A stretch of 64,000 bases of DNA from Acidaminococcus fermentans. GTDB taxonomy: Bacteria > Bacillota > Negativicutes > Acidaminococcales > Acidaminococcaceae. This document shows, one piece after another, positions 1-6,361 of this stretch. The stretch covers positions 1 to 64,000 of the forward strand of contig NZ_VULN01000005.1 of NCBI RefSeq assembly GCF_009696675.1. The letters are read 5' to 3'. Position 1 is the stretch's first letter. Every line of letters begins with the position of its first letter. Position numbers and translations under genes: made by a program. A model generated the notes under the pieces. It searched no databases. It saw only the letters and a list, made by a program, of their open reading frames with translations, and was not told the origin of the DNA.

Positions 1-63
1 ATCCAAAACAAGCTTGCATACCTGGATTTTGAAATCCCTGGTGTACATTTTTAGACTCTTCAT
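1..63 (-). CDS. IS3-family transposase OrfA, N-terminal fragment cut by the window edge
   Basis: Only the first 21 codons are inside the window, beginning MKSLKMYTRDFKIQ. This looks like the helix-turn-helix start of IS3-type OrfA proteins (Transposase_8), which bind the element ends. A clear ribosome site, AGAAAGGAGCG, lies at about 70-80 on the minus strand, so the ATG at 63 is well supported. About 60 bp of leader separate it from heptad-repeat sequence at 127, so the element end is probably near 122. The identification rests on a short stretch; the group within IS3 cannot be named. Confidence 0.6.
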   Translation of the reverse strand, partial: MKSLKMYTRDFKIQVCKLVLD

Positions 64-126
64 AAAAGACGCTCCTTTCTCCAAGAAAGTCTCGCTTCAT
101 ACTGTCTAAATATATGATACACCTTT

Positions 127-190
127 CGTGACTGTCAGCTCATGATTATCTGCCCCCAGCAGATGGTCTCCTTCTGCGTGAGCCTGGAAA
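127..190. repeat. Heptad array plus GCAGATGG hairpin block at the sigma-like gene 3' end
   Basis: CGTGACT (127-133) and GTCAGCT (134-140) are two units of the heptad family seen again at 5114, 6258, 7957 and 23101. They are followed by a hairpin around CATCTGCC/GGCAGATGG-type arms and the tail TCTCCTTCTGCGTGAG. The same tail occurs at 3379-3397 and in part at 6306 and 8005. This block supplies the stop codon and last residues of the neighbouring minus-strand gene. Confidence 0.7.
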
Positions 191-733
191 GCGGCCCCTG
201 CCGCTTTTCACCATCTTCCTCACCTTTTTCAACGCCTTCTGATACCTTCCATACAGCGTGGAGACAGGTTTTCCGAATCCTTCTCCCAGGGTCTTCCAGG
301 GAATCCGCTGACCGGCGGCAAGATATACAAGCCGCTGCTCGTCAGGGGCAAGGCATAGGAACGCGTCCTGTAATTCCCTCCGTTGTACCCGCAGGATAAA
401 GTCTTCGGTGTAATTTTCCTGAGTCTGACCATAGAGTTTCTCTTTCAGTTTGTTCCAGCGCGCCTCTTTCCGGATGTAATGGGACAGCAGGAAGTTCAGA
501 TGGGTCTTCACAAAGCCAGGAAATCTTCTGGCGTCTTCTCCCGGATATTTCCTGATGGCTTCCAGGATTCCCAGCACCAGGGTACTTGCCAGATCCGGCC
601 GCAGAGACAGGTTCTTTTCCTGGCTGGCCATTTTTTTCATCAAGGGCTGAAAGGCTGTAACGATAGCCATCTGGGCTTTTTGATCTCCCTGTTTGGCTTC
701 AGGCAGCAGGGCTGCCAGATCCGTTTTTTCCAT
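146..733 (-). CDS. Sigma-70-like helix-turn-helix regulator of the mobile replication module
   Basis: A 195-residue protein. The opening MEKTDLAALLPEAKQGDQK resembles the region-2-like start of small sigma/HTH_16 proteins (UviA/TxeR-like and phage late regulators). A C-terminal segment around LGEGFGKPVSTLYGRYQKAL looks like a region-4 helix-turn-helix. The start at 733 follows AGGAGG about 8 bp upstream and lies 13 bp after the stop of the DnaC-like gene, so the two are probably cotranscribed. The frame is open further upstream but without a ribosome site. The last 15 or so residues, rich in Arg and ending PSAGGR, are encoded by an intergenic repeat, so the native C-terminus has been replaced. 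Target promoters are unknown. Confidence 0.6.
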   Translation of the reverse strand: MEKTDLAALLPEAKQGDQKAQMAIVTAFQPLMKKMASQEKNLSLRPDLASTLVLGILEAIRKYPGEDARRFPGFVKTHLNFLLSHYIRKEARWNKLKEKLYGQTQENYTEDFILRVQRRELQDAFLCLAPDEQRLVYLAAGQRIPWKTLGEGFGKPVSTLYGRYQKALKKVRKMVKSGRGRFPGSRRRRPSAGGR

Positions 734-746
734 AGGCGTTCCTCCT

Positions 747-1688
747 TCATGCCTTTGCAAAAAGTTCCATAGGAGCCGGTTGGCTTTTCCGGAACATTCC
801 CGGTTTCCCCTCTCCCATCTTCCGCCGGTCCAGTCCATACAGCAGGGCGGGCATAGTCATTCCCGCCAGACGGCTGCAAATCCGTTCTGCCACGTCCCGG
901 TCATGTTTATCCGGCTTGCCAATGACCTGGGCCATCTTTTCCCCAAGAGTTTTCAGCCCGTAATTGGTGGTCACGATGGTGAGCTTTTTCCCCATGTATC
1001 GGGCATCAATGACCCGTTCCAGCTGTTCCAGTCCCCAGGCACTGAACCGTTCTGATCCCAGATTGTCCATGATCAGCAGGTCAACATTCTCCAGGCTGCG
1101 GTCCTGCTGATCCGGATTCCGGGCATTGTTCCGGAACAGGTATCGCATCCAGCCTGTGGTGGCAAACATCACCTTCTTTCCCTGCTGCAGAAACTGGTTC
1201 CCCACAACGGAGGACAGAAATGTCTTTCCGGTACCCCGGCTCCCATAGATGTACATCCCTTTTTCCACATCTTTTCCCCGCACCAGTTCCTGAGCCATCC
1301 GCACGGCCTGCTGATTGCCTTCGGATACCTGATAGTCATCAAAGCCCTTTCCCTGGTACATGTCAGGAATCCCGGCTGCCGCTTTCTGTTCCTCGTACAG
1401 CTTTTTTCGCTGAAGCATTTTTACCTTGGGACAGGGTGTCAATGGAAAATAGGGATAGCCCCGATATCCGGTGAAAATGTGAACCATTTCTGGTACGGGC
1501 TGTCTGCATTTTCCATCCCTGCAGTTCCGGCAGAGTTCCTGTTCCTTTCGGACCCGCTCAATATCATCCTCACAGTTCTGGATATATTTCTCCATCACAT
1601 GGGCTGGAGGGCCAAACAGGTTGGCCAGATCCACATAGATGCTCTTTTCTTTTTTCGGTTGTTCTGTTGTCTCTCTGTTTTCTTCCAC
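747..1688 (-). CDS. DnaC-like helicase loader, AAA+ ATPase
   Basis: A 313-residue protein. The Walker A motif GSRGTGKT lies near residue 150, the Walker B-like LLIMDNLGSE near 207, and an arginine-rich sensor region near 270. The N-terminal part has CRNCRDGKCRQP and a later Cys, suggesting a small metal-binding domain as in DnaC/DnaI relatives. The expected role is loading replicative helicase at the element's own origin. The start is GTG at 1688 with GGAAGGAGA just upstream. It lies between a DnaD-like initiator and a sigma-like gene on the same strand, a typical phage or plasmid replication order. An IstB-type transposition helper is less likely because no transposase partner is adjacent. 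Confidence 0.75.
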   Translation of the reverse strand: MEENRETTEQPKKEKSIYVDLANLFGPPAHVMEKYIQNCEDDIERVRKEQELCRNCRDGKCRQPVPEMVHIFTGYRGYPYFPLTPCPKVKMLQRKKLYEEQKAAAGIPDMYQGKGFDDYQVSEGNQQAVRMAQELVRGKDVEKGMYIYGSRGTGKTFLSSVVGNQFLQQGKKVMFATTGWMRYLFRNNARNPDQQDRSLENVDLLIMDNLGSERFSAWGLEQLERVIDARYMGKKLTIVTTNYGLKTLGEKMAQVIGKPDKHDRDVAERICSRLAGMTMPALLYGLDRRKMGEGKPGMFRKSQPAPMELFAKA

Positions 1689-1765
1689 GGATGTGTCTCC
1701 TTCCCACGTACCCTGTCAACCAGATGGCTGTCAGGATTTTTCTTTTTTGTCTATTTTTCTTCTAT

Positions 1766-2066
1766 CCTTACCTAACCTAAACTAACCTAACCTGTGGCAA
1801 CCAAAACCAACATCCTGGCAACCAGATTGTGAAACCTGGTTGCCAAGGTGCTTTAGGCCCTGTCAGAATGCGGGTTTCCGGATTTTTCCCAGAAATCGGT
1901 TTCCATTTCTTCCTTCTCAGACGACTGCCATTCGGTTGCCAGGCTTTCCTCATCTGACTGCCAGGTGGGTGCCAGGTTATTCCCCTTTGGCTGCCACTGC
2001 GGTCTTCCTACTGGTTGACTGGGTGTTGGGTTCTGGTTGCCAGGATTCCAAAACCCGGGCAACCAG
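1766..2066. repeat. Candidate replication origin: pentamer repeats plus TGGCAACCA iterons
   Basis: Five pentamers of type CCTAA run from 1766 to 1790. Next come copies of TGGCAACCAG in both orientations at 1795-1803, 1816-1825, 1836-1845, 1933-1943, 2033-2044 and 2058-2066, with degenerate TGCCAGG or TGCCAC copies at 1956, 1967 and 1989. Copies 1816-1825 and 1836-1845 form a perfect 10-bp inverted repeat with a 10-bp spacer. Most others lie inside the 3' part of the initiator gene, an arrangement known from lambda O. Origin function is inferred. Confidence 0.5.
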
Positions 2067-2422
2067 TGTTCTTTACACTCTTCTTTGATTACGTAAACTC
2101 CTTCAGAAGAAAGTGTAACGTACTGTTTTTCTACAGCAGTACTGGCCCGATACCGATCTTTACGGATATTGTTGTGATAAAACCAGTGCCGGATTACAAC
2201 GACACCGGACGTAAAGGTCAGGATATAGTTCAATCGGTCCAGTTCTGCCATATCTTCCTCCGTACAACTGGTATACCGGACGATAGCCAGCGGATTCCCC
2301 ACGAACCCGTCATCATCTGCATCCAGCAGCAGGTGCATATAGAGCCCCTGGGAAGAAGGTTTCAGACGCAGAAAATGGTCTCTTTTGACCACATCTCTGC
2401 AGATCATGCGTCGGTTTGCCAT
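1853..2422 (-). CDS. DnaD-like replication initiator (phage replisome organizer)
   Basis: A 189-residue protein opening MANRRMICRDVVKRDHFL, with the compact N-terminal winged-helix fold typical of phage replisome organizers: FLRLKPSSQGLYMHLLLDAD, then WFYHNNIRKDRYRAS near residue 100. The C-terminal third is low complexity, rich in Trp, Gln, Asn and Ser, because its DNA consists of TGGTTGCCA-type iterons. The ATG at 2422 has AGAGGAGA about 10 bp upstream; an in-frame ATG nine codons earlier overlaps the ribosome site and is less likely. It lies upstream of the helicase-loader gene. Family members bind their own gene at iterons, which fits the repeats seen here. Confidence 0.65.
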   Translation of the reverse strand: MANRRMICRDVVKRDHFLRLKPSSQGLYMHLLLDADDDGFVGNPLAIVRYTSCTEEDMAELDRLNYILTFTSGVVVIRHWFYHNNIRKDRYRASTAVEKQYVTLSSEGVYVIKEECKEHWLPGFWNPGNQNPTPSQPVGRPQWQPKGNNLAPTWQSDEESLATEWQSSEKEEMETDFWEKSGNPHSDRA

Positions 2423-2458
2423 TTCATAAACATCTCCTCTCAAAATCAATAAAGGGAC

Positions 2459-2487
2459 AAAAAAATACCAGGAGCCGAAACTCCTGG
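2459..2487 (-). terminator. Rho-independent terminator between small ORFs and the initiator gene
   Basis: Inverted repeat CCAGGAG (2468-2474) and CTCCTGG (2481-2487). On the minus strand the hairpin is followed by a T-run at 2466-2459. It would end transcription of the two small upstream ORFs or attenuate read-through into the replication genes. Confidence 0.6.
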
Positions 2488-2491
2488 CATT

Positions 2492-2641
2492 TCATTTTGG
2501 CAGATTTTCTGCATAAAAAACAGGATTCCGTCTCGTCCGTTTCTGGTTTTCGGGTATGAAAAAACCGTGCAGCAAAACAGCCTCTTCTGCTGAAAGGGTC
2601 AGCAAAGCAGCCTGTTTCAGTAAGGCATAGGCCTTCTGCAC
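2492..2641 (-). CDS. Possible 49-residue small protein of unknown function
   Basis: GTG-initiated open frame, MQKAYALLKQAALLTLSAEE onward, ending in LPK. The composition looks like a real small helical protein, and the frame ends just before a terminator. It begins 4 nt after the stop of the preceding small ORF, so it could be translationally coupled. It has no good ribosome site of its own, and the frame is open further upstream. I do not recognise a family. Treat as tentative. Confidence 0.35.
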   Translation of the reverse strand: MQKAYALLKQAALLTLSAEEAVLLHGFFIPENQKRTRRNPVFYAENLPK

Positions 2642-2645
2642 AGAA

Positions 2646-2774
2646 TCAGAAACGACGGTAGGAATCCTCGTAATGGTTGTATTTCAAACGTCTGAAGGTA
2701 TTGTGTTTGATGGTTTGGGCTGTGCGGGAAATGCACTTCCAGGAACAACTTCCCTGGTAAGCGTTGATCAGCAA
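2646..2774 (-). CDS. Possible 42-residue basic small protein, first gene of the replication module
   Basis: TTG start at 2774 preceded by AGAGGAGTG at good spacing, downstream of a near-consensus promoter at 2838-2865. The product is basic and aromatic, with RRLKYNHYEDSYRRF at its C-terminus. Small early phage proteins in this position are often regulators or host-takeover peptides, but no family is recognised. Promoter, ribosome site and coding look together make it more likely than chance. Confidence 0.45.
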   Translation of the reverse strand: MLINAYQGSCSWKCISRTAQTIKHNTFRRLKYNHYEDSYRRF

Positions 2775-2819
2775 GGGGATCACTCCTCTGTTGGGATTTT
2801 TGGCAGAATTGATTAGTAA

Positions 2820-2905
2820 ATTTTATCAGATAATTTTATTATATCAAAATTTATAAAATAGTCAAGTAAGTTCAATGGATTTATGTTTAGATTATCTGAA
2901 CTGCC
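2820..2905 (-). promoter_or_regulatory. Near-consensus promoter and possible operator of the replication module
   Basis: On the minus strand TTGACT (2865-2860) and TATAAT (2843-2838) are separated by 16 bp, in the only strongly AT-rich stretch of the window. A palindrome TTATCAGATAA at 2824-2834 lies just downstream of the -10, and a related ATTATCTGA lies near 2890. These could be repressor sites. No repressor gene is seen nearby. Confidence 0.6.
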
Positions 2906-3139
2906 GTGATTTTTCAGTTAATTTTCTTTTTTCTTGATTTTTTGATTCTGTATTCAAGTTTTCAAGTGTACGCTTGTTCGGGTTGAACGTTCGATTCCAG
3001 ATTACGTTTGTCGTGAGTCATTATGCCAGGCATTTGCTTTTGGACATAGGGCCCTCTGGGCGCACCTGTTGGTTCATCGTTTATCGTTCATCGTGAGTCG
3101 TTATGGAAGGAACCCGTGACCGGGTTCCTTTGAATGAGG
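2906..3139. repeat. Intergenic stretch with heptads and GGAACC hairpin
   Basis: 2906-3000 is AT-rich with no convincing gene. Heptads TTCATCG, TTTATCG, TTCATCG and TGAGTCG occupy 3073-3100. Hairpin GGAACCCG/CGGGTTCC follows at about 3108-3130. The segment near 3020-3060 matches the opening hairpin of the composite repeat at 7687. Confidence 0.55.
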
Positions 3140-3400
3140 ACGCAGCTGACGCTGCTAACCCACCACCCATGCTGCGCATGGATACCCCCGCCCTTGAAAA
3201 GGGCGGATAGTGGGTACGCGGGCTTACGCCCTGGCACCCACATAAAGCAATGGGGCAAAGCCCCGAGCGTATATCCGCCCTTTTCAAGGGCGGGGGACCG
3301 TTGCGCTTGCGCAATGGTGGTGGGTTAGCAGCCCCCAGGGGCTGCGTTTCCCTTCAAAAGCATCTGCCTCCGGCAGATGGTCTCCTTCTGCGTGAGACGG
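3140..3400. repeat. Hairpin repeat block B, copy 1 (AACCCACCACC ... GGTGGTGGGTT)
   Basis: A long imperfect inverted repeat. The outer arms are AACCCACCACC at 3157 and GGTGGTGGGTT at 3316-3326. Inner arms carry the CCCGCCCTTGAAAAGGGCGG type and its complement. Small hairpins flank it at 3141-3154 and 3328-3345. Other copies at 22748 and 42611 keep the architecture but change both sides of the stems. The tail 3360-3397 is the CATCTGCC/GGCAGATGG block. Confidence 0.75.
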
Positions 3401-3482
3401 AAAAGCGTCCCTGCCCCTTTTCCCAATTTCCTCCGAAAAAATCCTCCCTGCCGTCTCTTATACAGTGTAAGGAGGCGGTGAC

Positions 3483-4034
3483 ATGGAAGCAATCAAACGG
3501 CAGGAGGTTCTGGAACTGGCCCGCAGGGCCCGTGGGCACATCCGGAAAATTTACCTGCACTGGACGGCTGGAACCTATGACCAGCTGTTCCCGGACTATC
3601 ACCTTCTGGTCCGGGGGGACGGGAGCCTGGTAACCAGTACCCGGGACTGGACCCGGATCCTCCCCCACACCTGGAACCGGAATACCGGTGCCCTGGGCAT
3701 TGCCCTGTGCTGTGCCAAAGATGCCATGCTCTACGCAGACGGCACCTTCGACCTGGGGGATTATCCCCCCACTCCCCTGCAGGTGGAAAGCACTTCCATC
3801 CTGCTGGCCACCCTGTCAGATGTCTGGAAACTCCCTCTGGAGCCTGCCCAGATCATGACCCATGCAGAGGCTGCCGACCTGGACGGTTACGGGCCAAGCA
3901 TGGCCGGGACGCCCGCTTTTGAACGGTGGGATCTGTGGAAGCTGAAAGACTATGACGGAGTATGGCGCAGCGGCGGGACAGTGCTCCGGGGCAAAGGACT
4001 GTATTATCAGTGGCTGAACAGAAGGAAGTCCTGA
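3483..4034 (+). CDS. N-acetylmuramoyl-L-alanine amidase, T7-lysozyme/PGRP fold
   Basis: A 183-residue protein with a single Amidase_2 domain and no signal peptide. Likely zinc ligands are His26 in LHWTAG, His62 in LPHTW and His127 in IMTHAEAAD; RNTGALGIAL is the core strand typical of the family. It would cleave the MurNAc-L-Ala bond of peptidoglycan and, lacking a signal, needs a holin-like route or lysis to reach it. AAGGAGG at 3469 supports the ATG. It is the first gene of a rightward cassette with DUF1659, DUF2922 and YvrJ genes, a set I recall travelling together in Firmicutes. Whether it is a domesticated phage lysin or part of a chromosomal envelope system is open. Confidence 0.8.
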   Translation: MEAIKRQEVLELARRARGHIRKIYLHWTAGTYDQLFPDYHLLVRGDGSLVTSTRDWTRILPHTWNRNTGALGIALCCAKDAMLYADGTFDLGDYPPTPLQVESTSILLATLSDVWKLPLEPAQIMTHAEAADLDGYGPSMAGTPAFERWDLWKLKDYDGVWRSGGTVLRGKGLYYQWLNRRKS

Positions 4035-4065
4035 TTCTTTCTTTCGCCGTCTCCCTGCAAGCCTT

Positions 4066-4087
4066 AAAAACGCGTTCTGGCGTTTTT
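4066..4087 (+). terminator. Hairpin between amidase and DUF1659 genes
   Basis: Arms AAAAACGC (4066-4073) and GCGTTTTT (4080-4087) make a weak intrinsic terminator or attenuator 32 bp after the amidase stop. It may lower expression of the three small downstream genes, or mark the end of a separate amidase transcript. Confidence 0.5.
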
Positions 4088-4145
4088 CTACCCATAGGCC
4101 ATGTCCTATGTCACATAACGATTCTTTTCAAAGGAGGAAGGAAAT

Positions 4146-4373
4146 ATGGCAGTACAGAAGAACCTCACCGCAGTGACCCTGCAGCTGGAAATCAGCAACG
4201 GGGTGGACAAAAATGACCAGCCCAAATTCAAGAACATCAGCTACGAAAAGCTGTCCACCGATGCCACCCCTGAAAAACTGGCGGAAGTGGGCAAGGAATT
4301 CGGCGGGCTGATGGCAGAAGCTCCCAAGGGGATGTACATCGTGGAACGGCATACCCTGGAAGAAGTGGCGTAA
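4146..4373 (+). CDS. DUF1659 family small protein
   Basis: A 75-residue protein, MAVQKNLTAVTLQLEISNG onward. The pattern of a short beta-rich N-terminus, a central KNISYEKLSTDATPEKLAEV and a C-terminal YIVERHTLEEV matches DUF1659 as I know it. No signal peptide or membrane span. Strong ribosome site AAAGGAGGAAGG. It lies 15 bp before the DUF2922 gene, and the two families are regular partners. Function is unknown; the constant company of a peptidoglycan amidase and a YvrJ membrane peptide suggests a structural or regulatory part of one envelope-acting unit. Confidence 0.75.
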   Translation: MAVQKNLTAVTLQLEISNGVDKNDQPKFKNISYEKLSTDATPEKLAEVGKEFGGLMAEAPKGMYIVERHTLEEVA

Positions 4374-4388
4374 AGGAGGTAGTGCACA

Positions 4389-4634
4389 ATGGCAGATTCC
4401 AGAAAACTGGACCTGATTTTCAAGGACAGCGAAAAAGCGACCAAAAACATCCGCATCGTGAACCCCCGCTCTGACGTGGACCGGGAAATGGTGCTGCCGG
4501 TGATGAACAAAGTGGTGGAAAGCAAAGTCTTCCTCACCAAGAACGGCATTCCTGTGGAAACCATCCAGGGGGCCAAAGTGACCGATGTCAAGGATCTGTT
4601 GGCAGACGGAACTGACGAAGTCACCGAGGGCTAA
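4389..4634 (+). CDS. DUF2922 family small protein
   Basis: An 81-residue soluble protein, MADSRKLDLIFKDSEKATK onward. The N-terminal strand-like LDLIF, central NPRSDVDREMVLPVMNKVVE and ending are as in DUF2922. The preceding AAAGGAGGTAGTGCACA is a strong ribosome site. It sits between DUF1659 and YvrJ with 3-15 bp gaps, so the three are surely one transcript. No catalytic motif is visible and function is unknown. A phage-tail or holin accessory role is possible but unproven. Confidence 0.75.
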   Translation: MADSRKLDLIFKDSEKATKNIRIVNPRSDVDREMVLPVMNKVVESKVFLTKNGIPVETIQGAKVTDVKDLLADGTDEVTEG

Positions 4635-4637
4635 CCC

Positions 4638-4787
4638 ATGGAGGACCTGTCCCTGCTGGCCGGCCAGGCTGCCCAGTACGGATTCCCCATGGTCATTTCC
4701 TGGTACCTGCTGGTACGCATGGAAGAGAAACTGGAGAACCTGACCCAGAGCATCGAACGGCTGCGCATGGCAGTGAAAATGGAATAG
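4638..4787 (+). CDS. YvrJ family small membrane protein
   Basis: A 49-residue peptide, MEDLSLLAGQAAQYGFPMVI onward. One hydrophobic helix (about residues 13-27, FPMVISWYLLV) is followed by an amphipathic charged helix, RMEEKLENLTQSIERLRMAV. Length and layout match YvrJ proteins. A single-span peptide beside an amidase is what a small holin or amidase-anchoring peptide would look like, but no function has been assigned that I know of. The start follows the DUF2922 stop by 3 bp, so translation is probably coupled. A strong terminator follows at 4792. Confidence 0.7.
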   Translation: MEDLSLLAGQAAQYGFPMVISWYLLVRMEEKLENLTQSIERLRMAVKME

Positions 4788-4791
4788 AGAA

Positions 4792-4826
4792 AAAGCGTGC
4801 TGCGGAAAATGCAGCACGCTTTTTTT
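4792..4826 (+). terminator. Rho-independent terminator of the amidase cassette
   Basis: Arms AAAGCGTGCTGC and GCAGCACGCTTT around a GGAAAAT loop, followed by a T-run. It closes the cassette five bases after the YvrJ stop. Confidence 0.9.
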
Positions 4827-5162
4827 GTCAGCGGTCAGCGGCCGTTGGAAACCAGATGCTGCCGCATCTGGTTTTGAATATATGGCCCCCTGGGCGGCCG
4901 GGACGGGCTCCCCTGCGGGGAGCCCCTACACCGTTGAATTCGGAGGACCAACGTAAAATCACAGAAACAAAGTTATCGAAGATTCCGTTTCTGTGACCAT
5001 CGGCTTGAACATATGACAGCAACGGCGTAGGGGCGGGCCCCAGGCCCGCCCATCCCGGCCTCCGTTTTTTATACGTTCCCAGGAACCCGCCCGGCGGGTT
5101 CCCTCCTTCTGCTAGAGACTAGAGACCAGTGACTGTCAGCTCATGACCATCGGCCTCCGGCA
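4827..5162. repeat. Composite intergenic repeat A, copy 1
   Basis: Starts with heptads GTCAGCG (4827, 4834) and GCCGTTG (4841). Hairpin ACCAGATGC/GCATCTGGT comes next, then a GGGCTCCCCTGCGGGGAGCCCC hairpin at about 4908-4929. CAGAAAC/GTTTCTG arms follow at about 4962-4999, then hairpins GGCGGGCC/GGCCCGCC and AACCCGCC/GGCGGGTT. It ends in heptads AGAGACT, AGAGACC, AGTGACT and GTCAGCT (5114-5141) and the CATCGGCC block. No gene is supported in this stretch; its open frames recur in other copies and lack ribosome sites. Confidence 0.8.
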
Positions 5163-5893
5163 GAAAGACCGTCAACCTCCGGCTGGACGGCAAAAGCATC
5201 CGTCTTGATGTATATGTGGAAGACGAAGAAGGCCGCGTGTACGACATCGAGATGCAGTGCACCAACTCCCCCAGAAATGATCTGGCCAAACGCAGCCGTT
5301 TCTACCAGAGTCTGATTGATGGGGAACTGCTGGATAAAGGCAAACCCTATGAAGAACTGAACCCGTCCCACGTAATCTTTATCTGCACGTTCGACCCGTT
5401 CCATCGGAATCTGCCAATTTACACATTTACCCATTGCTGTCAGGAAGATAACAGGGTAAAATTAAAAGATAAGGAAACCAGGATGTTCCTGAACAGTAAA
5501 GGCAGCGAAAATGCGGTTGATCCTGAGATTGCCGCTTTTCTCCGGTACGTGGATGGAAAAGCGGCAAAAGGGAAATTCGTGGAAAGCCTGGATCAGGAAG
5601 TCCATCTGGTAAAGAGTATGGATAAAGTGAGGCGAGAATATATGATTATTTTAAGTGGTGGATTCAAAAGACGCCAGAAAGAAAAAGACATACGGCAAGG
5701 TATGCGGCAAGGTATGCTACAAGGTATGCAGAAAGGCATACAGAAAGGCATACAAGAAGGCCGCCAGGAAGAACGGGAAGCCAACATTGTTGCCATGCTG
5801 AAAGAAAAGATCCCCATGGAGACCATTTCCCGGATCACCCATTACTCTCTGGACCAGATCCAGAAACTGGGAAAATTGCATGGATTGCTGTAG
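5163..5893 (+). pseudogene. Rpn/YhgA-type PD-(D/E)XK nuclease, 5'-truncated by repeat A
   Basis: Codons from about 5168 read TVNLRLDGKSIRLDVYVEDE, then EGRVYDIEMQ. This is the PD-(D/E)XK core (Asp, then Glu-x-Gln) of Rpn recombination-promoting nucleases. The C-terminal part has the usual charged heptad-like repeats built from RQGMRQGM and QKGIQKGI. Family members usually run near 290 residues; here roughly the first 60 are missing. An in-frame stop at 5144-5146 lies in the repeat, whose junction with the gene is at about 5162. The first in-frame start is GTG at 5216, after the first catalytic Asp, so any product is probably inactive. Rpn proteins promote RecA-independent recombination in E. 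coli. Confidence 0.7.
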
Positions 5894-5930
5894 GTTAGAA
5901 AACGCTCAGGGCGTTTTCCTTCCCAATGAT

Positions 5931-5961
5931 AAGGCCGCCGGACAATCCGGCGGCCTTTTGG
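5931..5961 (+). terminator. Strong GC-rich terminator after the Rpn remnant
   Basis: AAGGCCGCCGGA and TCCGGCGGCCTT arms with a four-base loop, then TTT. A second weaker hairpin GAAAACGC/GCGTTTTC lies at 5898-5918. An almost identical hairpin is at 7637-7662. Confidence 0.8.
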
Positions 5962-6330
5962 TTCATCGTTGGTCGTTCGTCGTGAGTCGTTTCGGATGCC
6001 AGATGCTCACACATCTGCCTTTGAACATAAAAAAACGCAGGCCGGGATGGGCTTCCCTGCGGGCAGCCCCTACCACGTTGGGATCAGAGATGCAACGGAA
6101 ATTCACAGAAACGAAGTTATCGAAGATTCCGTTTCTGTGACCATCGGCTTGAACATATGACAGCAACGGCGTAGGGGCGCGCCACAGGCACGCCCGTCCC
6201 GGCCTCCGGGTTTTATACGTTCCCAGGAACCCGCCCGGCGGGTTCCCTCCTTCCGCTGGAGACTAGAGACTAGTGACTGTCAGCTCATGACCATCTGCCC
6301 CCGGCAGATGGTCTCCATCGGCGTGAGACG
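5962..6330. repeat. Composite intergenic repeat A, copy 2
   Basis: Heptads TTCATCG, TTGGTCG, TTCGTCG and TGAGTCG (5962-5989) open it. The same module order as copy 1 follows, including the CAGAAAC/GTTTCTG stem, the AACCCGCC hairpin and closing heptads at 6258-6285. A CATCTGCC/GGCAGATGG hairpin ends it. No gene is supported. Confidence 0.8.
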
Positions 6331-6361
6331 GAAAAGCAGCAGGCCGTTTCTGACTTCTCTT

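Noticed and set aside
2960-3000. A tRNA-derived attachment site suggested by GTTCGATTCC near 2990
   Set aside because: The T-loop-like string is not backed by an acceptor stem or a matching second copy in the window.
4828-6166. Recurring open frames encoding an MLSYVQADGHRNGIFDNF-type peptide in repeat A copies
   Set aside because: The similarity comes from the repeat DNA. No ribosome sites are present, copies lose the frame, and substitutions preserve stems rather than codons.
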